DNA of 64,000 bases from Peribacillus loiseleuriae. Lineage in GTDB: Bacteria; Bacillota; Bacilli; Bacillales; DSM-1321. Under the pieces are notes generated by a model. That model was not told the origin of the DNA. It made no database searches and saw nothing but the letters and a program-made list of their open reading frames with translations. Positions 55,822-63,955 of this stretch are shown piece after piece. The DNA lies in contig NZ_LFZW01000001.1 of assembly GCF_001183985.1 (NCBI RefSeq), forward strand, positions 3,586,059 to 3,650,058. The letters are read 5' to 3'. The translations under genes were made by a program, and so were the position numbers. Each line of letters begins with the position of its first letter. The stretch's first letter is position 1.

Positions 55822-56244
55822 TTACTGATTTGGATAGGTTTCTTTCAAAAACCGTACAGATTGATTAATTAACGCTTTTAATACATCAGCATCAATATCT
55901 GCTACTTTATTTATGTACACACACGCTTTCCCTGTAGTATGTTTACCAAAGTCCTTTAACAATTCCTCTCGTTTCGTGTCACCCGTTGCAAAATACAAAC
56001 TGATTTTAGCTTTTCGAGGTGAAAAGCCGACTAGTGGTGCATCGCCTTCGTGACCGGATGCATATGTATAATGATATGAACCAAATCCAATAATACTCGG
56101 TCCCCACATCTTCGCTTGATAACCTGTCGTTTCTGTAAAAATATCTAATAATTTAAATGCGTCTTCACGTTTTTTAGGACTTTCGACATTTTCAATAAAC
56201 TCAATAACATTACTGTCAGTTTCTTTTGTTTTTAGTTCGTACAT
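55822..56244 (-). CDS. DUF1801-family protein
   Basis: A 140-residue cytoplasmic protein with the YdhG/DUF1801 fold: residues 23-50 contain PKKREDAFKLLDIFTETTGYQAKMWGPSIIGFGSYHYTY, and YKxGHEGDAPLVGFSPRKAKISLYF follows. Members resemble Fe-S or iron-chaperone-like folds, with unknown role. GGAGAGATTCTAACG precedes the ATG. No operon partner. Confidence 0.8.
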   Translation of the reverse strand: MYELKTKETDSNVIEFIENVESPKKREDAFKLLDIFTETTGYQAKMWGPSIIGFGSYHYTYASGHEGDAPLVGFSPRKAKISLYFATGDTKREELLKDFGKHTTGKACVYINKVADIDADVLKALINQSVRFLKETYPNQ

Positions 56245-56362
56245 CGTTAGAATCTCTCCTTTTCTTTAGTATACTGTTTAGTGGGCTATACTAAATCTTC
56301 AATAGTAAATTTTATGTGAATTTAGCTCTACACTTGCGAACAAGTCTATTTTATTTGTTTTA

Positions 56363-56737
56363 CTAATCATTAAGAGTGACAGGAATTTTAACCAAGACAT
56401 AATCTCCAGTCCACATCTGCGTCGTGGCAATCAAATGTTCTCCTTGTTTTTCAAAGAAAAGTCCGCTACCGTCCTTTTGCTTGAACATCCAGCTATTTTG
56501 ACTTAGCATTTCCTTGATATTGTCGTCAGCTATGCTTTGATCACTATATGTGATATACCACTCATATCCATTTTCTCTTGATAATTTAACGATTGCTTCA
56601 TTTGAATCATTTAGCTTTTCAATCGCTTCTTTTTTGCTAACATTTTCAATTGGAAGTGGAGGAAAGAAAAGTTTGTTGTTAAATACGAAAACGACAATAA
56701 ATAGAACTGATACAACTAACACTATCATTTTCTTCAT
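56363..56737 (-). CDS. Hypothetical exported or membrane-anchored protein
   Basis: 124 residues. A hydrophobic N-terminus (IVLVVSVLFIVVFVF) serves as signal anchor; the rest (about 30-124) is a mixed alpha-beta domain (YEWYITYSDQSIADDNIKEML, FFEKQGEHLIATTQMWTGDYVLV). No family recognised. The gene starts 12 bp after the LXG gene stop, so it may be its partner (immunity or accessory). GGGGCG precedes the ATG. Confidence 0.55.
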   Translation of the reverse strand: MKKMIVLVVSVLFIVVFVFNNKLFFPPLPIENVSKKEAIEKLNDSNEAIVKLSRENGYEWYITYSDQSIADDNIKEMLSQNSWMFKQKDGSGLFFEKQGEHLIATTQMWTGDYVLVKIPVTLND

Positions 56738-56748
56738 TGAATCGCCCC

Positions 56749-57441
56749 TTATGATTCTTCTTTCAATTCTATATTAAATATTCCAGTTGTATTAAAGCAG
56801 CCTAAGTTTTCTACAAGCTGTCCGGTTTTGTACTCTCCTACCTGCAAGTCTCCGCTTTGGAATAGACTTGCGATATGTGTAATATACTGGTTCATCGATT
56901 CGATATCCTGCTCTACTGTATCCAGGTTTTTCGTTTGCTGAAGGTCAAATTCTAGGAGCCGTTCGATCGTTCGGCCTTTTTCCTTTTTGGCTTCTTCTGC
57001 TGATTCCAGAAAGGACTGGTCCTGTAGATGCGGTAGACTGACGATATCTGACACACTTTCCATCACACGATTTGCTTCATCGGTCAGTTCCATCGTAACG
57101 CTTTTCGTCTGATTCAAACCATTGTTAAGCTCATGTTCCAAAAAGCTCTGACGAATGAACCCATTGTTCGATGGTTTGAGTCCCGTTAATGAACTTTTGA
57201 TTGTATTCAAGGTTTGTTCGTATTCGACAAGAAAGTTTTCATAAAACAATAAAAACGGCTTATAACATTCCTCGTTTAATCCACGGATGGCATTCCCGCC
57301 TGCTCCTTTAAGCGAATTCTCAAGTGCAATGAGATTTGTAACAGCCTCCTTGATTTGGTTCATCTGCTCTTTTTGGGTACCTATTTTATCAAGGATCTCA
57401 TCAATGCCAGAATGCAGCGAACCTACTTCTAATACTTTCAT
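56749..57441 (-). CDS. LXG-domain T7SS protein without a toxin domain
   Basis: About 230 residues, nearly all a helical LXG domain, as found at the N-terminus of type VII secreted toxins (MKVLEVGSLHSGIDEILDKI, then KGAGGNAIRGLNEECYKPFLLFYENF). Full-length LXG toxins run to 400-700 residues with a C-terminal nuclease or NAD-hydrolase domain; this protein stops after the LXG part with a short ending (GIFNIELKEES). It could be a truncated toxin or a T7SS adaptor. Start at ATG 57441 is preferred because LXG proteins start MKVL; an ATG at 57453 abuts GGTGGAGG. Confidence 0.7.
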   Translation of the reverse strand: MKVLEVGSLHSGIDEILDKIGTQKEQMNQIKEAVTNLIALENSLKGAGGNAIRGLNEECYKPFLLFYENFLVEYEQTLNTIKSSLTGLKPSNNGFIRQSFLEHELNNGLNQTKSVTMELTDEANRVMESVSDIVSLPHLQDQSFLESAEEAKKEKGRTIERLLEFDLQQTKNLDTVEQDIESMNQYITHIASLFQSGDLQVGEYKTGQLVENLGCFNTTGIFNIELKEES

Positions 57442-57705
57442 TATAAAGGACATCCTCCACCTGTCGTATATTTTATACTTTTATTATATCGATAGGTAAA
57501 ATTTGGTCATATATGACATTAGTAGGAATTACATATATGCATTCAGGCTATTCGTCGGATTTTTTTATAAGATCCCGTTAAAATTCTCATTTTCAGATTA
57601 CAGAAGCTACTCATTTAAAAATAAAATTCATTTTATGTACAACATAGGTAAACAACCACTCATTCCCCCAAAATACACATATATTATTAAATAAAGGGGG
57701 TTAAA

Positions 57706-57894
57706 ATGATGGATAGAATGATCCTAGTGTTTTTAGCAAGTCTTTTAGCTGGGTTTTCACTGATAAAAGTGTCCTTAGCCGGAACATTTTTATCAAGTTT
57801 GGAACCATTCACTACAATCATCGGCGTTTTAGCAGTTATCGTGTTTTCATTGGCTTTAATATATCAAGGAGTAAAGACCTTATTTAACAAATAG
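57706..57894 (+). CDS. Small two-helix membrane protein, unknown
   Basis: 62 residues with two predicted transmembrane helices (about 5-28, LVFLASLLAGFSLIKVSLAG; about 35-57, TIIGVLAVIVFSLALIYQG). A strong ribosome site, AAAGGGGG, lies 5 nt before the ATG. It is on the plus strand, opposite to its neighbours. Function unknown. Confidence 0.7.
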   Translation: MMDRMILVFLASLLAGFSLIKVSLAGTFLSSLEPFTTIIGVLAVIVFSLALIYQGVKTLFNK

Positions 57895-57925
57895 TTATGT
57901 AAGCGCATTCAATCGATTAAATCAT

Positions 57926-57997
57926 AAGGATCAGACCTCGCACTCTAAATCAGTATGTTATCTCATCCTGTATTTAGTTTTGCGGGATCTGATCCTT
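57926..57997. repeat. REP-like hairpin element (copy 4)
   Basis: AAGGATCAGACC (57926-57937) and GGATCTGATCCTT (57985-57997) bound a 70-bp inverted element, a diverged member of the GGTCAGACC/GGTCTGACC family seen at 21789, 29441 and 50322. It lies between the small membrane gene and the next gene. Confidence 0.65.
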
Positions 57998-58050
57998 TGT
58001 GAGTGGCGACATTTCACGTCAAATCTATGTAACAAACTATCTCGGTTGCT

Positions 58051-58383
58051 CTAAAATACACGGTAAACGATTCTAGGTACATCTTTACCATGATCAATTA
58101 CATCTCTAATTGCTCGTTTAATCCACTGTTTAGCCAGATCATCAGTACCTCTTGCTTTATCATGAAAGTCTTCAATAAGGCCTTTTGAGAACACACAAAG
58201 AACTTTTGTTTTACTATTAACTTGAAGTCCAACCCTTTGGTTTCTAGAGGAAACAATATACATAAGGACTCCAGCATTATTCAAAAGGTAATGATTGTTA
58301 GATACATCACATTCCATTATAGCTCTAGTTACCCCATTAACGAACTCTTTTTCCCCACTTTGGACATACGTTTGACTTCCCAT
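58051..58383 (-). CDS. Hypothetical protein, 110 residues
   Basis: Starts MGSQTYVQSGEKEFVNGVTR and ends DHGKDVPRIVYRVF. It is soluble, with no signal peptide and mixed alpha/beta composition (CDVSNNHYLLNNAGVLMYIV, TKVLCVFSKGLIEDFHDKARG). ATG 58383 is preferred over TTG 58392 because of AAGGTGG spacing. No family recognised; it lies in the accessory region. Confidence 0.45.
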   Translation of the reverse strand: MGSQTYVQSGEKEFVNGVTRAIMECDVSNNHYLLNNAGVLMYIVSSRNQRVGLQVNSKTKVLCVFSKGLIEDFHDKARGTDDLAKQWIKRAIRDVIDHGKDVPRIVYRVF

Positions 58384-58622
58384 AGTAAACAAACCACCTT
58401 GTTAAAATATTCATACTATATATATTTCGTATAGGAGACTCAACTTCCTCTATTTCAACAGAAAAATCACACAAATTTTACAAGAGAAATAAGATGTAGA
58501 CTGGTCCTGCTTTCTAGAAAATCCTTATTCTAAAGATTATTTTATGTACCATGAGAATATAGTAAGATGAAAAGTGCTACGAACACTTCTCCATGCATCC
58601 TCTATGTCGAATTGATAAGCTG
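58384..58622. other. Spacer
   Basis: No gene or repeat recognised. Confidence 0.25.
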
Positions 58623-58895
58623 TCAAATGGAATCAAAAGGAGCAGAAGCTTCATCAGCGGTTCTCTCTACAAAAAACTCGTACTCTCCTAAGTCATAATA
58701 GAGATAATACCCAGAATCAACTTCATTGATGCCTTCATCATTTGGTTCCCCTAAATACTCAACAATCTCTCCTTGAGAAAGACTGATTGGGAGGTAGTAT
58801 GAGTCAACTTGAATGTCTGGATTCTCCTCGTAATCATACCCAACTCCAAACCTACAATTACACTCCCTAATAATGTTAGCTAATTCAGCGAACGG
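58623..58895 (-). pseudogene. 5'-truncated gene, possible immunity-like protein
   Basis: About 90 codons open to TGA at 58623-58625: FAELANIIRECNCRFGVGYD, then QVDSYYLPISLSQGEIVEYL and GEPNDEGINEVDSGYYLYYD. A TGA (58896-58898) precedes it in frame and no start codon is present. The composition looks coding; GEIVEYLGEP is common in small cytoplasmic proteins of toxin-immunity regions. Probably the C-terminal part of a decayed gene. Confidence 0.4.
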
Positions 58896-59451
58896 TCAGC
58901 CCCCTCACTTCATCCATTTACATACACATCGGCCTACTGTTTCAACGCTAAAATGAGAAATCAATTTGTTTGGAATCATATGATACTCGATTTTTTTCTG
59001 TTACTCCTTGTTTTACAATCATACTCAGCCATTTTCTTCATTCGGCACTAATAACTGTGTTCTTCTTTATGGAACTATCGATGCGTTCCCTAATAGTCCG
59101 TTTAAGAAACCCATATTCCCCCTCCTAAACTTGTGAATCGACTTGTCCATTTTTTGATATTAAAAAAAGAGTATCGTAGCCATAAAGTAGAATTCTATTC
59201 CATATATGAGTCCTTGAAAAAAATTTTTATTGGCATGCTACTTTTTGTGTAAATGGGCTTATAAAAGAAATGAAGTGCTTTTTCTTATCGAAAGAAGAAC
59301 CGAAAGCCACTCCTCGTTCCACCCGAGTTACCCGTAGATGAAATCGTGGACGATGCTCTCAGTACGAGAATTTATCAAATGTGACAGGACTTTACAGTCG
59401 TCATTACAGGAGATCGTAGGCAAATAAATTATAGTTTGGCGGGTGCAAAAC
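58896..59451. other. Spacer with possible coding remnants
   Basis: No supported gene. A plus-strand stretch near 59293-59380 (KPLLVPPELPVDEIVDDALS) looks like a protein tail but has no start, being preceded by a stop. Confidence 0.25.
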
Positions 59452-59625
59452 ATGTGTCAAATTTGTAATGGTACACACATTATCAGTGCGATTAGCGTTT
59501 CATCCATCATGATTTCCTGTTGTCCGATTTGTGGACCGGAATCGGAAGAAGTACAGAATGCTAGGTTTGCGGACATGTTACAGGAGATTGCTAAGATTAA
59601 GCAGGTGAAGAAAAAAGGGGTTTGA
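59452..59625 (+). CDS. Small protein with two CxxC knuckles
   Basis: 57 residues. CQIC at the N-terminus and CPIC at about residue 24 form a probable zinc ribbon; a helical, charged tail (ESEEVQNARFADMLQEIAKI) follows. Start at ATG 59452 has GGCGGGTG 6 nt upstream. Small Cys-knuckle proteins like this are common in Bacillus, with unknown roles. Confidence 0.6.
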   Translation: MCQICNGTHIISAISVSSIMISCCPICGPESEEVQNARFADMLQEIAKIKQVKKKGV

Positions 59626-60004
59626 TAAATAAAATAGCGAAAAGTTGGAAGGGGAAAACGTTCATAGGATTGCGTCTTCCCCTCTTTCGTTGAATCAGTA
59701 AGTCCGATCAAGTGTGTGTGATGATTTTAGTAGTTCCAACTTACACAAAAATGATCCTCAAATGAGATTTACGCAAAACAAGATGATGGCGTTACTTCTT
59801 TTATCAATTGACGATTATGCGACTATAGCATCATTTATTTCTAACAAATATCGGGGGTCAGGGATGGCAGTACATAACAAATAACAAAAACCGTGCAGCA
59901 AAAACTCTCTGCATGGCCATTTCATTATTTATTACTTTCACGCTTTAAAGGAGAGGGGTCAGGCACCATAATTAAAACCACCAAAAACATCTTCTTCTAC
60001 GCTC
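59626..60004. other. Spacer with GGTCAGGCACC motif
   Basis: AT-rich. GGGTCAGGCACC near 59956-59967 resembles the element ends of the REP-like family. A 107-codon plus-strand frame beginning at 59893 is not called, because it merely runs through the tandem repeats. Confidence 0.3.
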
Positions 60005-60095
60005 ACAACGATCGCATCGCTCAAATCGATTACAACGATCGCATCGTTCAAATCGATCACAACAATCGAATCGTTCAAATCGATCACAACGATCA
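60005..60095. repeat. 27-bp tandem repeat, 3.4 copies
   Basis: Three full units (60005-60031, 60032-60058, 60059-60085) plus a partial unit (60086-60095). Each begins ACAACGATCG (or ACAACAATCG) and ends CAAATCGAT plus T or C. The units contain CGATCG and ATCGAT palindromes. The 27-bp length would code for a 9-residue unit, but no translated gene is supported. Confidence 0.85.
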
Positions 60096-60275
60096 AAACG
60101 TCCTCTATCCCACATTCAAATTCCCTCCTTTTCACTCACATACTATAAAATATGTTGATATGAAAATAATGAATGGACAAGGGTCCGGTCTGTATAGAAA
60201 TAATTTATTATTATAGAGAGTCTTGTTTTTGGGAATTTTCTAAGGGGGCAAACTTGCTATATCTAAGTTTCTTAA

Positions 60276-60452
60276 CAAGAAATTATTCGGACGTTGCGTG
60301 AAGCTGGCGCGGGTGTAAATGAATCTTGCAGCATTCATATCCATGTCGGTGCTGACCAGCATGATGCAAAATCTTTGAAAAAACTTGTTAAGAGAATTAA
60401 TATATATCGTTCAAGTATTGAAGATCGTTGTGGGTCAATTGGTGGAATATGA
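60276..60452 (+). pseudogene. Amidoligase-family fragment
   Basis: A plus-strand frame without a start, preceded by TAA, encodes EIIRTLREAGAGVNESCSIH, then IHVGADQHDAKSLKKLVKRI. GVNESC..IHIHVGADQHDAKSLK is the active-site region of the putative amidoligase (ATP-grasp-like COOH-NH2 ligase) family found in phages and mobile regions. The fragment ends at TGA 60450-60452 after about 58 residues. N- and C-terminal parts are missing. Confidence 0.65.
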
Positions 60453-60461
60453 AAGGATAAA

Positions 60462-60493
60462 ACCCATCGTCGCTTGACGATGGGTGCCTTTTT
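60462..60493 (+). terminator. Intrinsic terminator after the amidoligase fragment
   Basis: ACCCATCGTC (60462-60471) pairs with GACGATGGGT (60476-60485), loop of 4 nt, followed by a T-run (60488-60493). It is left over from the decayed gene or still active. Confidence 0.85.
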
Positions 60494-60545
60494 GTTTGTA
60501 CTACAAAAAAAGTTTAGTGACCTCACATGATATACGCGCATGGAT

Positions 60546-61412
60546 CTAAATGTCACGGACTATATACGGCCTCATCATTTCATAATCCTCATGTTCCAAG
60601 ATATGATAATTCCATACATACCTGCCTGTATAAGGACCAAAATTCATGATGATTCGCGTTACCTGTTTCGGATTAGCTCTTACTGTATCTTTTCCTCCTC
60701 GTTCTTGTGGTTCGGGGGGAATTGCCGGGTCAGTATAATAGATGACCCCTTCCTTATTATATTGATCGACATCAAAAGGTCTTCGGTCTATCACCTGGAA
60801 ATCAATTAAGAGAACGTGAATGGAGTGTGTATCGATAGTTAAGTCAATTAGATACCATATTTCGGTTGATACCAATTTTGGATTTTCTGTTATGGGGGCA
60901 TCCTACTGTTTATTATCCAATAACATGAATTCACGACCGTACTTATCCATCTTATTATTTAATGTAAAGGATCGTATCTTTGAAGCTAATTGTTCATTTA
61001 TTCTTGGAAGAGGCACCATATAAGCCGGAATAACACTCGTATCAATACTTGTAAGAGGAAGAGAGATTCTAAATTCCATCACTATACCTACCGCATTTGC
61101 GGGATCCCCATCTGGAAAAGGAGCAGGGGCGTCATTTGTCACGATAATGTTCTTTCCCGCAAGTTTGGTAAAATCAATGATGATATCTGCTCTTTCTGCT
61201 GAAGCAAATATGATTTCTTTAATCCCTATTGGATATTCCATTAATCCGCTATCCGTCCCGATTTGATAAATGAGTTGTCCTGAATTAAGCTTGATCTTAT
61301 AAAAACGGGTATTAGATCCATTTAACAGCCGGAATCGGTATTTTCGTGGGTCCACTTTTAAATAGGGCCATACTTTGCCATTAACAAGGATGGTGTCCCC
61401 AAAAGCTTGGCG
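60546..61412 (-). pseudogene. cotA: CotA-type spore-coat laccase, truncated and inactivated
   Basis: The 3' part of a multicopper oxidase gene of the CotA type: GDTILVNGKVWPYLKVDPRK, RFRLLNGSNTRFYKIKL, then LLDNKQ, an in-frame TAG (60903-60905) where the family has Trp, and DAPITENPKLVSTEIWYLID. The frame continues to the normal C-terminus (YVWNYHILEHEDYEMMRP). Copper ligands are lost: HPIHLH has become HSIHVL, and the HCH of the type 1 site has become NYH. The 5' part is missing; the gene ends at 61412 against a transposase remnant. The enzyme cannot be active. It supports a spore-forming ancestor. Confidence 0.9.
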
Positions 61413-61650
61413 TTATAACAGCCCTTCGATTACTTTTACTTTTCGTATCGCTTGATTTCTTTTTAACTTAGGCAAACTCTTTTCTTGTGCAATCTCAATA
61501 GCACCAAGCAACTTCTTGACTTCTGTCCTTGCCTCTTCATCTGTTAATCTTCTTTTCTTCACTCTATCATCTAGATATTGTTCATTATTTTTTCTTTCAT
61601 TAATATTCTATAAATCTTTCCTTAGCAGCCGTTAAATCAACAGAAATATT
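61413..61650 (-). pseudogene. C-terminal fragment of a REP-associated transposase (RAYT)
   Basis: Minus-strand coding remnant: VDLTAAKERFIEY, a frameshift with stops, then NERKNNEQYLDDRVKKRRLT, DEEARTEVKKLLG and a Lys-rich end to TAA (61413-61415). RLTDEEAR..VKKLLG is the C-terminal region of RAYT (TnpA-REP) transposases. The N-terminal HUH-nuclease part is absent. It abuts the cotA fragment directly. Confidence 0.65.
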
Positions 61651-61975
61651 CTCTAGCTCATAAGTGCTGTCCCCAATATCTTTTCTTTAATTCAGGAAAG
61701 TCTTCTTGTAGTGAGCTAGATGACCTTCCCTTTAGATATTGCATAATTTTACTCGGTGTCAAACTAGGATGACATGAAAGAAGCAAGTGAATATGCTCTT
61801 TTCCAACCCTTCCTTGCAGAATCGTAATCCCTCTTGCTTCACATCCTTACCTTACTAATTCCCTAACTCGTATCACTATGGCTCCCTTCAACATTTTATT
61901 TCGATATTTTGTTACCCAAATAACAATAGTACTCTATGTCATAGATTGCATGACTACTCTTTTTACAACCGTCCA
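61650..61975 (-). pseudogene. IS200/IS605-type tnpA, decayed
   Basis: Minus-strand remnant read in several frames: SSHAIYDIEY, VIWVTKYRNKMLKGAIVIRV, then a stop, GCEARGITILQGRVGKEHIH, LLLSCHPSLTPSKIMQYLKG, RSSSSLQEDFPELKKRYWGQ, HL, and a stop in place of Trp. HIH is the HUH metal site of Y1 transposases. At least one frameshift and two stops make it inactive. The segment joins the RAYT fragment near 61650. Confidence 0.75.
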
Positions 61976-62213
61976 TACATTTCACTTCATCACAAGTATG
62001 AACACCAAAAGCAAGGCTAAAAGCATATATCATCTAGAGACGGTGGAGGTAGACCACGCTTTTATAAGTTAAACAACTGAAACACCATACTTTCCTTGGA
62101 ATTCTATCCTAATTTCATTCGTAAAATATTTGGTTGCTAGGTTTTACCTGGGTTCATTGCAGTGATTTTTACAATAGCAACGGAGGACAACAGGTGATAG
62201 TTGTACGTAAATA
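61976..62213. other. Possible IS200 end and spacer
   Basis: GTGGAGGTAGACCAC (around 62045-62059) could form a GTGG...CCAC hairpin like the subterminal hairpins of IS200 elements. No gene recognised. Confidence 0.3.
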
Positions 62214-62257
62214 AAAAAACAAGAGGTACCACCATTTGGTGCACCTCTTGTTTTACA
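62214..62257 (-). terminator. Terminator of the HIT gene
   Basis: AAAACAAGAGGTACCACC (about 62215-62232) pairs with GGTGCACCTCTTGTTTT (about 62238-62254) with one mismatch; T-run on the minus strand. Confidence 0.8.
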
Positions 62258-62279
62258 AATTTCTTTTCAACATTTGTTG

Positions 62280-62702
62280 TTAGAGATATTTTTTAATACT
62301 TGCGATCATTTCCTTATATTCTTCTTCTTTTAAGTATGTTTTACCTGGGTTCATTTCAAAGGTGGAACCCCACTCTTCTTTATCTTCATATTTAGGGACG
62401 AGATGCATATGCAGATGATGCATTTTATCACCGTAAGCCCCATAATTAAGCTTATTTGGTTGGAAAGCCTTGTCTAAAGCCTCTCCTACTTTTTTTACAT
62501 CATTCATATATGCCGCCAATGCATCTTGATCAAGTTGAAAAAGTTCTTTTACATGATCTTTATACACGACATTACATCTGCCAGTATACGTCTGCTCTTT
62601 AAATAGAAAGACAGTAGAAACATCCAACTGACAAATTTCAATCATTAAGTTGTCACGACCTTCATCCTCCATGCAATACATACAATCTTTATTACGTTCC
62701 AT
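62280..62702 (-). CDS. HIT-family hydrolase
   Basis: A 140-residue protein. The N-terminal CMYCMEDEG is a typical CxxC start; HHLHMHLVPK (about 102-111) is the catalytic histidine triad. Members cleave nucleotide phosphoramidates or dinucleotides (Hint/Ap4A-type). GGGGTATGG precedes the ATG. Single-gene unit ending in a strong terminator. The substrate is unspecified. Confidence 0.88.
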   Translation of the reverse strand: MERNKDCMYCMEDEGRDNLMIEICQLDVSTVFLFKEQTYTGRCNVVYKDHVKELFQLDQDALAAYMNDVKKVGEALDKAFQPNKLNYGAYGDKMHHLHMHLVPKYEDKEEWGSTFEMNPGKTYLKEEEYKEMIASIKKYL

Positions 62703-62956
62703 ACCCCTTAGTTCCTCTCTTGTTAGAAAATTTTAGACTATTTGATTGTAACACTATCATTTCTTTATTGTATATTTTTACTTGAATGAACATGCTTTTA
62801 GATGCGTTAGGGTGAACCGTATCAAAATTAAATCTGAAGTTTAATGAAAAACAAAAGAAGGTGAATGCTTGATATACAAGACGTTCTCCCTTCTTCATGT
62901 AATATAAAATATTGTTTATCAGAAACTATTTATGTTATTGCGCATCTTTTTAATAA
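62703..62956. other. Spacer
   Basis: AT-rich; a 68-codon minus-strand frame (62692-62898) has no support. Confidence 0.25.
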
Positions 62957-63496
62957 TTATTTAAAAAGTGGAATTTTTTTCAGTACAGCACAAACTGGAA
63001 TGGCTACACAGATCCCTACAACATTTTGAAGGATGTTTCCGGGAATAGAGGCCGCCGGTACAATCCAACTACTGAATAGAACCCTTTCACAAAGGTAATA
63101 ACCAGCTAACATAAAAGGAACCGAGATGATAGTAGCGAATAGATTGAAACCAAAACTACTTCCATTGCGGCCTTTCGACCAGGCGATTTTCCCAACTATA
63201 TATCCTTGCAAGCCGCGAGTTAAAATGGTGAACGGTGCCCACATTGTCCACCCAGAGATTAAGTCAAATACCCCCATCCCAACGGCACCAGCGATGGCGC
63301 CTTTTTTAGGTCCAAATAAGATGGATGCGATAAAGAGCATCGCTGTTCCAAGATGAACTAAACCTCCATTTGCCGTGATTGGTAGTTTGATATTTAACAA
63401 AACCGTGGCAACGAATACCAGTGCAATTAACATGGATGTTAGAATTAAATCGAAAGTGCGTGAGTTTGAATAACTTGTTGTTTTTTGCATAGTCAT
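62957..63496 (-). CDS. ECF transporter S component
   Basis: A 179-residue membrane protein with five or six segments: LILTSMLIALVFVATVLLNI, HLGTAMLFIASILFGPKKGAIAGAVGMGVFDLISG, FTILTRGLQGYIVGKIA, and ILQNVVGICVAIPVCAVLK. The GGLVHLGTAML..LFGPKKGAIAG text is typical of S components that bind a vitamin or nucleobase and dock to the shared EcfAA'T module. Ligand unknown. Start at ATG 63496 (or 63490) after AAGGAAGG. Confidence 0.82.
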   Translation of the reverse strand: MTMQKTTSYSNSRTFDLILTSMLIALVFVATVLLNIKLPITANGGLVHLGTAMLFIASILFGPKKGAIAGAVGMGVFDLISGWTMWAPFTILTRGLQGYIVGKIAWSKGRNGSSFGFNLFATIISVPFMLAGYYLCERVLFSSWIVPAASIPGNILQNVVGICVAIPVCAVLKKIPLFK

Positions 63497-63735
63497 AAAC
63501 CTTCCTTATCTTTTCTTTATCGGAATCAAGGATTAGTAGCTTAAGGTTGCCGTTTCCTTTGAAATCTAAATCACGTACGTCTTCAACAGGGGCACCTTTA
63601 TGATAAGCAACTACTACAACGGGTTCCTTCTATAAATCAGGACGAAATATTCTAAGTATATATACCTTCACCATAGATACCGCTATCGAGCATTAGGACA
63701 TGATCGGCAAGCTCAGTCCAAACTTGTACAAGCGG
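63497..63735 (-). pseudogene. Coding remnant upstream of the ECF gene
   Basis: Minus-strand sequence reads like protein in two frames: LWTELADHVLMLDSGIYGEG-like text near 63660-63735, then EPVVVVAYHKGAPVEDVRDL and DFKGNGNLKLLILDSDKEKI down to the ECF start. Stops and a frameshift break it. I do not recognise the family. Confidence 0.35.
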
Positions 63736-63900
63736 CTACCAATGATAGCATCCATCCCCTTAAATCCGTTTATTTACTGATAACCTTAGCAAAGGATTGA
63801 TATGTTTAAAAGTGTCAATTTAGCGTAAAACCTAGGTGCCAGTTTATAGAAAAATCATAAAAGTGAAATGAATAATTTGAAATAGGATAAATGATGTAAC

Positions 63901-63955
63901 AAAAAAGACCTTAACCAATGATAGGCAGAGCCGTATCCTTTTTAAGGTCTTTTTT
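63901..63955. terminator. Intrinsic terminator near the right window edge
   Basis: AAAAAAGACCTTAA (63901-63914) and its complement (63942-63955) with a 27-nt loop and T-run. It probably ends a gene beyond the window (minus strand) or the region before it. No gene is seen in 63736-63900. Confidence 0.75.

Noticed and set aside
57897..57911. Full cre consensus ATGTAAGCGCATTCA
   Set aside because: It lies after the small membrane gene with no start nearby to control, so it is probably chance.
60005..60095. CRISPR array
   Set aside because: Units are contiguous without unique spacers.
59893..60216. 107-codon plus-strand open frame through the 27-bp repeats
   Set aside because: It has no ribosome site, and the protein would be mostly repeat (HNDRIVQID units); it looks like a by-product of an in-phase tandem repeat.
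62692..62898. 68-codon minus-strand frame upstream of HIT
   Set aside because: It overlaps the HIT start and has no ribosome site.
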